From Olivibacter sp. XZL3 (GTDB lineage Bacteria > Bacteroidota > Bacteroidia > Sphingobacteriales > Sphingobacteriaceae): a DNA stretch of 55,079 nt. The notes below the pieces were generated by a model. It was not told where the DNA came from and ran no database searches. It was given only the letters and a program-made list of their open reading frames with translations. Shown piece after piece: positions 7,889-16,616 of the stretch (its first letter is position 1; every line of letters begins with the position of its first letter). The DNA lies in assembly GCF_004368405.1 (NCBI RefSeq), contig NZ_SBJH01000080.1, forward strand, positions 1 through 55,079. The letters run 5' to 3'. A program made the position numbers and the translations under genes.

Positions 7889-9727
7889 TCACTGGGTTAA
7901 TAATTGATAAATAGACGCACTCTGTGGAGCTAATTTTAATACGGGATCGGCAGGAAGCGTAAAGTTTTCCGCTAAAAAACGGGTATCGGACGTATCAAAA
8001 ATCTTCAGGGCACGGTCGGTGGAAAAGCTGGCGGTCCTTTCCTGCCGCTGATCGCTAAAATTGAAATAGAAAAAGAGAGATTCCTCTTCGTCCCATCTAT
8101 GTAAAAGCAACACCTGTTCCTCTTTCCAAACATGGATCTCCACTCGGGAACGGTCTAAATGCCTCCAAGCCGAATGCGTTTTTCTTAGTGTAATAAGTTG
8201 TTTGTACAATTGGAAGGTTTCTCGGTGAGCAGGCTGCTCAATTAACGACCAATTGAGTTTTGAGCGCTCAAAGGTACTGACAGCCATTGGATCGGGCGTA
8301 TCGTCCCCGCCATGAAAATCTTTGAACTCTTGCTTGCGCCCCTTTCGAACCGCCTCGGCGAGCTCCTCATCGGTATGACTTACAAAATATTGGAAAGGTT
8401 GCTTTTCTGCATATTCCTCGCCCATAAACAGAAAGGGTAAATAAGGTGCGGCCAATACCGCTGCAGCCATCACCCTTTGCAAGCCTTCACTGTAAAGAAC
8501 GCTGCTCCGTTCGCCCAACATACGATTGCCCACCTGATCATGGTTTTGCGAGAAGACGACAAACTGCTTACCTTCTGCTATGGAGGCGCTGTTTCCAAAA
8601 ATTTTCTTCCGATGTGGAGAATAAACTCCATCGTAAACGTATGCGTCGGTAAACGATTTCGCTAAGTGAACGAGCGGTTCGAAATCGGAATAATAGCCGT
8701 TTCGCGGCTCGCCTGCGCTTACGCGTAAGGCGTGATGAAATTCGTCGATCCATTGTGCATGCAGGCCATAACCGCCTTTCTCCACCGGGCTTATATAACG
8801 GGCATCGTTTAAGTCACATTCGCCAATGAGGTAATAGGGTCTTCCGCTCGAATCAGATAGCTCGTCTAGCTTCATTCGCATCGCGGCTAAAATGTGTTCT
8901 GCGCTATAATCTTTTATTGCATGTACTGCATCTAACCGGAGGGCGTCGATATGAAAATCGCGAAACCACATCAACATGTTCTCCAGAATAAAGGTCCTTA
9001 CCCCATCGCAGTAAGCGTCGTCGACATTGACGGCCTTACCCCAAGGGGTATGGTATTTATCGGTGAAGAAGGGGCCATAAGACTCCAAGTAGTTTCCTTC
9101 TGGCCCCAGATGATTATAAACTACATCTAAAACAACAGCTATCCCTTTGTTATGGCATGCCTCAACCAAGCTTTGCAAAGCTGCTGGACCGCCATAACTG
9201 GCTTGAACGGCAAATGGAAATACCCCATCATAACCCCAATTCCTTTCACCGGGAAACTGTGCTACCGGCATGATTTCTATTGCGTTTATTCCCAGGTCTA
9301 CAAGATAATCGAGTTTTTCCACCACGGCGTCAAAAGTGCCGGCCGGCGTAAACGTTCCGATGTGCAGCTCATAAATGATATAGCTTTCCAAAGGTAAATT
9401 CCGCCATTCGAGATCGGTCCAGGAATGCTTGTTTAAATTCACTACCTGGGAATAACCGTGTACACCCTGAGGTTGAAAACGGGAGGCTGGGTCGGGCATT
9501 GGCTGTTTGTCGTCCAATAACACTTTATATAAATCGCCTTCATTAATCTTATTGGTTTCGGCAGACCAAAAGCCTAACGATCTTTTCTCCAATTCGATTT
9601 GGGTCCCTGCATTCGTAACAAGGCGCACGTGCTTACTATTCGGCGCCCATACTCCTATCGTCGCCTTGCCTGATTCGACGTGTATTCCAAAGGCCTTGCC
9701 TGAAAAAAAAGAATGTAACTGACTCAT
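7889..9727 (-). CDS. treZ: Malto-oligosyltrehalose trehalohydrolase
   Basis: This 612-residue GH13 enzyme cuts the alpha-1,4 bond next to the trehalosyl end made by TreY and releases free trehalose in the cytoplasm. An N-terminal E-set (CBM48-like) domain covers about 1-95 (IGVWAPNSKHVRLV). The barrel shows DVVYNHLGPEGNY at 201-213, LRLDAVHAIKD with nucleophile D266, acid E303 in IGECDLND, and SQNHDQVGN at 393-401. Length is normal for the family. It sits 15 bp after the debranching enzyme and one base before TreY-MalQ, so the three steps debranch, isomerise and hydrolyse are made from one transcript. Confidence 0.96.
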   Translation of the reverse strand: MSQLHSFFSGKAFGIHVESGKATIGVWAPNSKHVRLVTNAGTQIELEKRSLGFWSAETNKINEGDLYKVLLDDKQPMPDPASRFQPQGVHGYSQVVNLNKHSWTDLEWRNLPLESYIIYELHIGTFTPAGTFDAVVEKLDYLVDLGINAIEIMPVAQFPGERNWGYDGVFPFAVQASYGGPAALQSLVEACHNKGIAVVLDVVYNHLGPEGNYLESYGPFFTDKYHTPWGKAVNVDDAYCDGVRTFILENMLMWFRDFHIDALRLDAVHAIKDYSAEHILAAMRMKLDELSDSSGRPYYLIGECDLNDARYISPVEKGGYGLHAQWIDEFHHALRVSAGEPRNGYYSDFEPLVHLAKSFTDAYVYDGVYSPHRKKIFGNSASIAEGKQFVVFSQNHDQVGNRMLGERSSVLYSEGLQRVMAAAVLAAPYLPFLFMGEEYAEKQPFQYFVSHTDEELAEAVRKGRKQEFKDFHGGDDTPDPMAVSTFERSKLNWSLIEQPAHRETFQLYKQLITLRKTHSAWRHLDRSRVEIHVWKEEQVLLLHRWDEEESLFFYFNFSDQRQERTASFSTDRALKIFDTSDTRFLAENFTLPADPVLKLAPQSASIYQLLTQ

Positions 9728-9742
9728 AATACAATCAAAAAA

Positions 9743-11869
9743 CTATTCTTCTAACGGGGCATAGAACAGCACGACGGAACGACCGGCCACCTTGACAATA
9801 TCTCCCGGTTTATAACCATTCTGGTCCTCCACCTGTGCCTCCTCCGTGTCTAATACCTTTGTCCATCTACTTCCATATTTTTTATTAGGAAGCTTGTAAT
9901 CGATCGGTTCGTGATGTGCATTAAAGATTACATAAAAGTGGTCGTCATAAACCTTGTTGCCTTCGGGGTCTACCGACCGAATACCCCTTCCGTCCAAATA
10001 AACCGCCAGCGATTTGGCCGCATCATTGGCCCAAGCTTCATCAGGCATAATAAGCCCTTCTGGTAAAAACCAAACGATGTCCTCAACGCCTGCACCTTTT
10101 ATCTTTTGTCCCATAAACCATTTTCGGCGGCAGAATGTGGGATGATCCTTACGCAGACGGATCAGCTTTTTAGTAAAGGCTAAAAGATCCTGATCTGCAT
10201 CTTTCCAATTGTACCATGAAAGCTCATTGTCTTGGCAATAGCCATTGTTGTTTCCCTGTTGCGTACGGCCAATTTCGTCTCCACCTAATAACATTGGGAT
10301 TCCCTGTGAGAGGAATAAGGTGGTTAAAAAATTGCGCTTCTGCTTACTTCGTAAAAGTTGAATGTCGGCATTATCCGTAGGCCCCTCTTCTCCACAATTC
10401 CAAGAGCGATTGTGGCTTTCGCCATCCTTATTATCTTCGCCATTTGCTTCATTGTGCTTTTCGTTGTAAGAGACAAGGTCGTTCAAGGTAAAACCGTCAT
10501 GCGCTGTTATGAAATTAACACTCGCTGTAGGGGTTCTATAATCGTCACTATACAAGTCGGAACTACCTGTAAATCGCGAAGCAAATTCACCTAGTTTGCT
10601 ATCTTCTCCTCGCCAAAAATCACGTATACAGTCTCGGTATTTACCATTCCACTCTACCCAACCGGCAGGAAAATTGCCGACCTGATAACCGCCTTCACCG
10701 ATATCCCAAGGTTCTGCAATTAACTTAACCTGTGAAATAGTCGGATCCTGATGGATGATATCGAAGAAAGCACTGAGCTTATTAACGTCGTGAAATTCGC
10801 GTGCTAATGTCGATGCCAAATCGAACCTGAATCCATCAACGTGCATGTCCACAATCCAATAACGAAGACTATCCATAATAAGCTGAAGCACATTAGGAAG
10901 ATTAGCGTTCAAGGTATTGCCGGTTCCGGTATAATCCACGTAGTAACGACCGTCTTCGGTAAGCCGGTAATAAGAAGAATTATCAATACCCCGGAAGCTT
11001 AAGGTAGGCCCCAGTTCATTCCCTTCGGCTGTATGGTTGTAAACGACGTCTAAAATCACCTCTATGCCTGCCTCATGCAAATTCTTCACCATTTGCTTAA
11101 ATTCGGTTACCTGCTCGCCGTTCAAACCGCTCGAACTATATTTCACATCGGGAGCAAAAAAACCAATCGTGTTATAGCCCCAGTAGTTGCTTAATCCTAG
11201 GTCTTGCAAATGCCAATCGTTCACAAAATGGTGGATAGGCAAAAGTTCAATTGCTGTAACTCCTAAATCTTTCAGATATTGAATAGTTGCCGGATGACCG
11301 ATAGCCTGATAGCTTCCCCGGATATCCTCTGGAATATCGGGATGCGTAAAAGTAAAACCCTTGACGTGCGCTTCGTAAATGATAGATTGATGATACATGA
11401 TGTTTGGTCTCTTGTCGGAACCCCAATCGAAGGAGTTATCTATAACGACTGATTTAGGCACGTAAGGCGCGCTATCTTGCTCATTATAACTCAGATCTTT
11501 ATCTTCATCATCAATATTATACCCAAATATGGATTGATGCCATTTAATCACACCCGCTATCGCCTTGGCGTAAGGATCCATTAACAGCTTATTTGGGTTG
11601 AAACGATGCCCTTCTTCGGGTTTATAAGGACCGTACACACGGTATCCGTATTTTTGTCCGGGTTGTATATCGGGCAGGTAAATATGCCAGATGTCATGGG
11701 TACGTTCTTTTATCGGAATGCGCTCTTCTTTTGCGTCGGACTTGTCTGAATCAAAAAGGCAAAGCTCAACGCCTTCTGCGTTTCTGGCAAACAAAGCGAA
11801 ATTCGTCCCCTTGCCATCATATGTGGCGCCCTGGGGATAAGGGCTACCGGGGTAAATTTTTCGTTTCAT
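9743..11869 (-). CDS. glgX: Glycogen debranching enzyme (GlgX/TreX, isoamylase type)
   Basis: This 708-residue GH13 enzyme hydrolyses alpha-1,6 branches of glycogen or maltodextrin and so feeds linear chains to TreY. It has an N-terminal CBM48 domain (GTNFALFARNAEGVELCLFD), then the barrel motifs DVVYNHTAEGN at 274-284, GFRFDLAST with nucleophile D350, acid E386 in LIAEPWD, and FITAHDG at 453-459. PWD after the acid and the NGYCQDNELSWYNW segment are typical of GlgX/TreX. It is the first gene of the operon. The 300 bp before it (11870-12167) hold the terminator of the neighbouring peptidase and no clear TAnnTTTG box. Context favours the TreX role over general glycogen breakdown, since no glgP, glgB or glgA lies here. 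Confidence 0.95.
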   Translation of the reverse strand: MKRKIYPGSPYPQGATYDGKGTNFALFARNAEGVELCLFDSDKSDAKEERIPIKERTHDIWHIYLPDIQPGQKYGYRVYGPYKPEEGHRFNPNKLLMDPYAKAIAGVIKWHQSIFGYNIDDEDKDLSYNEQDSAPYVPKSVVIDNSFDWGSDKRPNIMYHQSIIYEAHVKGFTFTHPDIPEDIRGSYQAIGHPATIQYLKDLGVTAIELLPIHHFVNDWHLQDLGLSNYWGYNTIGFFAPDVKYSSSGLNGEQVTEFKQMVKNLHEAGIEVILDVVYNHTAEGNELGPTLSFRGIDNSSYYRLTEDGRYYVDYTGTGNTLNANLPNVLQLIMDSLRYWIVDMHVDGFRFDLASTLAREFHDVNKLSAFFDIIHQDPTISQVKLIAEPWDIGEGGYQVGNFPAGWVEWNGKYRDCIRDFWRGEDSKLGEFASRFTGSSDLYSDDYRTPTASVNFITAHDGFTLNDLVSYNEKHNEANGEDNKDGESHNRSWNCGEEGPTDNADIQLLRSKQKRNFLTTLFLSQGIPMLLGGDEIGRTQQGNNNGYCQDNELSWYNWKDADQDLLAFTKKLIRLRKDHPTFCRRKWFMGQKIKGAGVEDIVWFLPEGLIMPDEAWANDAAKSLAVYLDGRGIRSVDPEGNKVYDDHFYVIFNAHHEPIDYKLPNKKYGSRWTKVLDTEEAQVEDQNGYKPGDIVKVAGRSVVLFYAPLEE

Positions 11870-12115
11870 ACGTTTTCACTATCATTGTAATTGTCAACAG
11901 GAAGTTCACACAAGGCATTAACCTAATCTCATGCCGATTTATGGTCGCTGCGGCGATGCCTGCCTTGGGATGTCGGTTGCTATTAACCAACTATTGAACA
12001 AGCGGAGCACGCTTTTGTTTAACCGGAAATACTTAATAAAGAAAAGCGTTCTCTGTCTCTATCAGACATCGATGACAGCAATGGGAGGCAGCATAAAGTC
12101 GCCACTGGAAACAGA

Positions 12116-12141
12116 AAAAGCCCGGAAGTCTCCAGGCTTTT
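12116..12141 (-). terminator. Terminator of the S10 peptidase gene
   Basis: AAAAGCC at 12116-12122 pairs with GGCTTTT at 12135-12141 and the loop can extend the stem (GGA with TCC). T-runs on both strands allow bidirectional use. It lies 27 bp after the peptidase stop. Confidence 0.75.
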
Positions 12142-12167
12142 GTATTGTTATTTCTTTTGTTGTACAA

Positions 12168-13646
12168 TCAGTATTTGGCCGACACGCCTTTTTTAACCGT
12201 TGAGCTACGAATAAAATCACGCAGATCATCGTTGGCCTGTTCCAGATCCACTTGTCGCATATAAATCATATGCCCTGTCCGATAGCCTTTAAAGGACATT
12301 CTATCCTGAAATTTCCCGGCCGGATCCATCTGCCATAAGTTGTATTGCGCATTGAAGTAGTCGCAGGCACCGTCATAATAGCCTGATTGTACCATCACAT
12401 GAAGGTAGGGGTTCTCGGCCATAGCTTGCTGGAGGTCGCTACCGGTATGATCATTACGACGATCCCAGGGATGCACCGAACCGAACACATTATATTTTAC
12501 GTCCGTTTTAAAGTTAAGTTCATTGGCGATGTAATTATTGATCGCGGGCGTAAAGGAGTGCATCCAAGAGCTGAGCTCTGCATTATAATCCGGTCTTTCT
12601 CCCGCATCTTTTTTGTCCTTTCCAAGATAACGGGAATCCAGTCGCCCGATAGTAAATCCGTTCTCCCGTAACAATTCTTTCCAAAAGAACTGTGTAGATA
12701 TATCGAAATTATGCTGCAAGATCAGCTTTTCTGAAATCCCGGCGTACTGGGCCATCTTTGCTGCTATGCGTTGCTTTTCGGCAACAGGCAATGAACCGCC
12801 TTTCGTTACAGCCGGCAACAATTCGTTCAATGTGAAGGCCTCTACTTCTGGCAGCAATTGATCCAAATCCTTTTGCTGTAGATCACTCCCAAGCGCTTTA
12901 TGATACCAGGCTGTCGCTGCGAAATAAGGGAGTCGCAAAGCAACTTCTACGGGCCCCTCTCGCTTCAAACCCAAATCGGTTGGGGAAACCAACACCACGC
13001 CATTCAAATACATCCATTGTGCATCTTGAAGCGCTAGCGCTAAACCCGATACGCGAGTGGTTCCATAGCTCTCGCCGATCAAGTACTTAGGCGACTGCCA
13101 CCGGTTGATTCGGGTCACAAAGGTATTCAGCCAAGCCGCTAAATACTTAATATCGGCGTTAACACCGAAGAACATTGATTTATCAGCTTTCTTATCTAGA
13201 ATCCTGGAGTATCCTGTATTTACAGGGTTGACATATACAATATCTGCCACATCCAAAATGGAATAGGGATTGTCGCGCATCTCGCCGTAAGGCTGAACAG
13301 GATACCCTTCATCATCAAGCGTCAATATCCGTGGTCCGGTATATCCGATCTCCATCCATAAAGAGGCGGATCCCGGGCCACCGTTAAACGAAATAACTAA
13401 GGGCCGGCTTTTTTTATCGCTCACGTCTGAGCGTTCGTAGTACGTGTAATTAACCGTAGCAACGGCCTTACCCTCTTCATCCCATACCGGCTGCATGCCG
13501 ATAGTTGCATTATAGGAAATCCTGTTCCCTTTGATAACGGTTGTATGTTTGGTTGAGATGACGGTATCTGCGGGCGGATCTGTCTGGGCAAATAGGTTGT
13601 TCAAGAATAAGCATGAAAGTAGGGAAAGCAGATAAAATTTGTTCAT
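12168..13646 (-). CDS. Secreted S10 family serine carboxypeptidase
   Basis: This is a 492-residue protein with a cleavable signal peptide (hydrophobic core YLLSLLSCLFLNNLF, then AQ at 20-21), so it acts in the periplasm or outside. The alpha/beta hydrolase core shows the S10 oxyanion motif NGGPGSAS at 88-95, the nucleophile S193 in GESYGTTR, the acid within YYDGACD at about 423-429, and the histidine H459 in GYRTGHMIY. S10 enzymes remove C-terminal amino acids from peptides; bacterial members are often annotated only as peptidase S10. It is a single-gene unit with its own terminator. Substrate cannot be told from sequence. Confidence 0.92.
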   Translation of the reverse strand: MNKFYLLSLLSCLFLNNLFAQTDPPADTVISTKHTTVIKGNRISYNATIGMQPVWDEEGKAVATVNYTYYERSDVSDKKSRPLVISFNGGPGSASLWMEIGYTGPRILTLDDEGYPVQPYGEMRDNPYSILDVADIVYVNPVNTGYSRILDKKADKSMFFGVNADIKYLAAWLNTFVTRINRWQSPKYLIGESYGTTRVSGLALALQDAQWMYLNGVVLVSPTDLGLKREGPVEVALRLPYFAATAWYHKALGSDLQQKDLDQLLPEVEAFTLNELLPAVTKGGSLPVAEKQRIAAKMAQYAGISEKLILQHNFDISTQFFWKELLRENGFTIGRLDSRYLGKDKKDAGERPDYNAELSSWMHSFTPAINNYIANELNFKTDVKYNVFGSVHPWDRRNDHTGSDLQQAMAENPYLHVMVQSGYYDGACDYFNAQYNLWQMDPAGKFQDRMSFKGYRTGHMIYMRQVDLEQANDDLRDFIRSSTVKKGVSAKY

Positions 13647-13699
13647 TGTTTACTTTTTTTGTTTAGTTGTTGGGCGCCTGCTTATGCAGGCGTACTTGA

Positions 13700-14515
13700 T
13701 TAATATTGCTCTTGCTCGTTTGGAAAGTCGCTCGACTTGACATCGGCAACGTATTGTTGAACCGCTGTCGTGATCAATTCATCGAGCTGTAGGTATTGCC
13801 GTACAAACTTTGGTTTAAAACTTTTATTAAATCCCAATAGATCATGAATAACCAAAACCTGTCCATCTGTATCAGCTCCGGCGCCTATGCCAATCGTTGG
13901 TATACGTAAGTGATCCGTTACTTCTTTAGCCAGCTTTGCCGGAATCTTTTCCAAGACAACAGCAAAGCAGCCCAATTCGTGCAGGAGTTGTGCATCCGTA
14001 TTGAGTTTATGTGCTTCCTGCACACCCGTTGCCCGCAAGCCATAGCCACCGTATGTATTAATCGATTGTGGCATGAGCCCGAGATGTCCCATAACCGGTA
14101 TACCGGCGTTGACAATCAATTTGACCGCGTCTTTGATTTCGACCCCGCCTTCAAGTTTAAGCGCCTGTGCGCCCGTCTCCTTCATTACCCTTATGGCCGC
14201 ATTGAGTGCATCGTAAGGATTTCCCTGGTAGGTACCGAAAGGCAAATCCACTACTAATAACGCCCTTTTAACCGCGCGGGAAACGGCCGCAGCGTGGTAT
14301 ATCATTTGATCTAAAGTTATAGGAAGTGTAGTACCGTAGCCGGCCATTACGTTCGCTGCTGAGTCTCCTACTAAAATCACATCCACACCTGCAGCATCCA
14401 AGATGCTGGCCATGGTATAATCATAAGCAGTTAATACCGAAATTTTTTCACCGGTAGCCTTCATCTCTAAGATGCTGTTTACCGTAACTTTTTTAACTTC
14501 TTTATGTATCGACAT
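13700..14515 (-). CDS. panB: 3-methyl-2-oxobutanoate hydroxymethyltransferase
   Basis: PanB transfers a hydroxymethyl group from 5,10-methylenetetrahydrofolate to alpha-ketoisovalerate to make ketopantoate, the first committed step to pantothenate and CoA. The 271-residue protein shows [12 protein letters not shown], the metal-binding [26 protein letters not shown] and [11 protein letters not shown], all standard for the family. I chose the ATG at 14515 because the longer frame adds residues unlike the family and because a TACCTTTG box ends four bases before this ATG. It is divergent from the DtxR-type regulator with 58 bp between starts. Full length, with no sign of damage. Confidence 0.97.
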   Translation of the reverse strand: MSIHKEVKKVTVNSILEMKATGEKISVLTAYDYTMASILDAAGVDVILVGDSAANVMAGYGTTLPITLDQMIYHAAAVSRAVKRALLVVDLPFGTYQGNPYDALNAAIRVMKETGAQALKLEGGVEIKDAVKLIVNAGIPVMGHLGLMPQSINTYGGYGLRATGVQEAHKLNTDAQLLHELGCFAVVLEKIPAKLAKEVTDHLRIPTIGIGAGADTDGQVLVIHDLLGFNKSFKPKFVRQYLQLDELITTAVQQYVADVKSSDFPNEQEQY

Positions 14516-14519
14516 ATAG

Positions 14520-14527
14520 CAAAGGTA
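14520..14527 (-). promoter_or_regulatory. panB -7 box directly at the start codon
   Basis: TACCTTTG on the minus strand ends four bases before the panB ATG at 14515. With transcription beginning a few bases past the box, the mRNA would be leaderless or nearly so. No good TTTG at the -33 position is visible. Confidence 0.55.
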
Positions 14528-14560
14528 ATAATCGGTGGGTATAGTTGACCACTTTTTCTT

Positions 14561-14568
14561 TACCTTTG
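14561..14568 (+). promoter_or_regulatory. DtxR-family gene -7 box directly at the start codon
   Basis: TACCTTTG ends five bases before the ATG at 14574, mirroring the panB side. The upstream TTG at 14545 is only 13 bp away, short for this promoter class. Confidence 0.55.
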
Positions 14569-14573
14569 CCCCT

Positions 14574-15230
14574 ATGTTATCCATTACTGAAGAGAATTAT
14601 CTGAAAGTATTACTGCAAATTGCAGAAGAAAGCACTAGTCAACAAGAAGCGGGCACCAATCAAATTGCCTCACAGCTCCATGTGAGACCTGCTACGGCGA
14701 CGGACATGTTAAAGAAATTAAAGGAAAAGGGCTTAGTAGATCACCAGAAATACGGCAAGATTTCCCTAACGGAGCAGGGGCGCATCCATGCAATAGCGGT
14801 AATAAGAAAACATCGACTTTGGGAGACCTTTCTGTTTGACAAATTAGGCTTCAGCTGGGACGAAGTACACGAAGTTGCGGAACAACTGGAACATATTAAG
14901 TCTGAAAAGCTGGTTGAACGGTTGGACCGCTACCTTGGTTACCCCCAATTTGACCCCCATGGCGATGCGATCCCTTCAGCGAAGGGGATATTACTTACGG
15001 AAAAAAGAAAGACATTGGCGGAGGCAACTTTAGGCACCAAGAAGAAGGTAAATGCGGTGAAGGATAACAGTCCGGAATTTTTGCAATATGTCTCTCAACT
15101 CGGAATAGCTATCGGGAATCCTGTCTTAGTCAAGAACCGATTCGACTTTGACGGATCAATGGAAATAGAAGTCGATGGCAAAAGCGCCACCATTTCGCAA
15201 AAGGTAGCTGAAAATATTTTTATTAAATAG
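14574..15230 (+). CDS. DtxR/MntR family metal-dependent regulator
   Basis: This 218-residue regulator has an N-terminal winged helix (about 20-65: [33 protein letters not shown] in pieces), the dimerisation and metal-binding domain with [30 protein letters not shown], and a C-terminal FeoA/SH3-like domain (about 145-218). DtxR/MntR proteins bind Fe(II) or Mn(II) and repress uptake genes. The start at 14574 gives [11 protein letters not shown], the usual family N-terminus; a longer frame overlaps the panB promoter. No metal transporter gene lies next to it, so the target must be elsewhere or is the regulator itself. Whether it is Fe- or Mn-responsive cannot be decided here. Confidence 0.9.
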   Translation: MLSITEENYLKVLLQIAEESTSQQEAGTNQIASQLHVRPATATDMLKKLKEKGLVDHQKYGKISLTEQGRIHAIAVIRKHRLWETFLFDKLGFSWDEVHEVAEQLEHIKSEKLVERLDRYLGYPQFDPHGDAIPSAKGILLTEKRKTLAEATLGTKKKVNAVKDNSPEFLQYVSQLGIAIGNPVLVKNRFDFDGSMEIEVDGKSATISQKVAENIFIK

Positions 15231-15252
15231 TTTTTGAATTAAAAGGAGGGAT

Positions 15253-15702
15253 ATGTCTAACGACATTAATATACGAAATAAGAAGGCTCACTACGAATAC
15301 CATATTCTTGAAAAGTACATCGCGGGTATTCAATTGCTGGGAACTGAAATTAAGTCCATTAGGCAGTCCAAAGCGAACATCGGCGATGCTTTCTGTGCAT
15401 TCTTAAATGACGGCCTTTATATACGGAATATGCATATCGCTGAATATTCCCATGGCTCTTTTTATAACCACGAGTCGAAGCGAGACAGAAAGCTTCTACT
15501 AACAAAAAAAGAACTGAGCAAATTGAAAGTTAAAGGCGAAGAGAAAGGGTTTACCATCATTCCCTTGAAGATATTTGTCAACGAGCGCGGTTACGCAAAA
15601 GTGGAAATCGCCCTTGCTCAGGGCAAGAAAGATTATGATAAACGGGAAAGCATTAAGGAGCGAGACACGAAACGGGAATTATCGCGCGCATTTAAGCTGT
15701 AA
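15253..15702 (+). CDS. smpB: SsrA-binding protein SmpB
   Basis: SmpB binds tmRNA and brings it to stalled ribosomes for trans-translation. The 149-residue protein shows the family landmarks NKKAHYEYHILEKYIAGI, GTEIKSIR, ANIGDAF and the basic tail (KDYDKRESIKERDTKRE) that enters the mRNA channel. It starts 22 bp after the regulator gene and has an unusually strong ribosome site for this phylum (AAAAGGAGGGA, three bases before ATG), so it may be cotranscribed with the regulator and be well translated. It is convergent with pcm; 68 bp lie between them. The tmRNA gene itself is not in the window. Confidence 0.97.
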   Translation: MSNDINIRNKKAHYEYHILEKYIAGIQLLGTEIKSIRQSKANIGDAFCAFLNDGLYIRNMHIAEYSHGSFYNHESKRDRKLLLTKKELSKLKVKGEEKGFTIIPLKIFVNERGYAKVEIALAQGKKDYDKRESIKERDTKRELSRAFKL

Positions 15703-15770
15703 GTTGCTGGCTCTATTTGCGAGCTGGCCAAACAACCGGCAACAAATAACGAACAAGCAATAACGAACGG

Positions 15771-16427
15771 CTACCAAGCTTGGTCGCCTACCAAAGGAAC
15801 AAATCGAAAAGTATCGAGCTCAATTTTTTCAAAATCGTGTTCACCGGTACGAATAACCGTTACCATTTTTTGTGTGTTTTCGTTCCCTACAGGAATGACT
15901 AAGATGCCGCCAACCGTGAGTTGTTTCAGCATAATTTCGGGCACGAAGGGAGCACCTGCAGTAACAATGATTTTATGGTAAGGCGCATACTGCGGCAGGC
16001 CCCTCGAACCATCGCCTAAAAAGAAGTGCGGTTGATAGCCCATATACGGAAGCACCTTAACCGTTCTATTATACAGGTTAGGCTGCCGCTCAATGGTAAA
16101 GACATCCGCTCCCAATTCCAACAAAATGCAGGTTTGATAGCCCGAGCCTGTTCCAATTTCCAGCACCTTATCACCCGGCCGGATGTGCAGCAATTCGGTT
16201 TGATAAGCAACGGTATAGGGCTGTGAAATTGTCTGACCATCGCCAATTGGAAAGGCAATATCTTTGTATGCCTGTGTCCAAAAAGTTTCGTCGAAAAAGA
16301 AATGACGAGGCACTTTACCCACGGCCCTTAATACAGCCTCGTCGGCAATACCTCTTTTTCTTAATATTTCGACCAGTTGCTTTCTAGCACCCTTTTCGCG
16401 ATAATTATCTACAAATTTATAAGCCAT
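15771..16427 (-). CDS. pcm: Protein-L-isoaspartate O-methyltransferase
   Basis: Pcm uses S-adenosylmethionine to methylate isoaspartyl residues in aged proteins and starts their repair. The 218-residue protein has VPRHFFF, GQTISQPYTVAYQTELL, the SAM-binding motif VLEIGTGSGYQTCILLEL and IIVTAGAPFVPE, all typical. Length is normal. It has no obvious operon partner; 189 bp upstream, before priA ends, contain a 7-bp inverted repeat (TGTAAGC with GCTTACA) but no T-run that would make it a terminator. Confidence 0.95.
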   Translation of the reverse strand: MAYKFVDNYREKGARKQLVEILRKRGIADEAVLRAVGKVPRHFFFDETFWTQAYKDIAFPIGDGQTISQPYTVAYQTELLHIRPGDKVLEIGTGSGYQTCILLELGADVFTIERQPNLYNRTVKVLPYMGYQPHFFLGDGSRGLPQYAPYHKIIVTAGAPFVPEIMLKQLTVGGILVIPVGNENTQKMVTVIRTGEHDFEKIELDTFRFVPLVGDQAW

Positions 16428-16616
16428 TACTAGCTCAAAAATACGGTTGTTTTGGCACTTAAAGAAGCTTTTCGCATTAACCAGACGCTAATTAACTAAG
16501 AATTTGCACATTATTTTTTTGCGATGTAAGCTCAACCGATAAAAAGGGGGCTTACAGCGGGGCCTTATTTACATAGCTTAATCGAATTAGTTCTCTTTAG
16601 CCATTATTTACACCAT

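Noticed and set aside
16522-16557. A 7-bp inverted repeat between priA and pcm
   Set aside because: No T-run on either strand and a long asymmetric loop; not enough to call a terminator.
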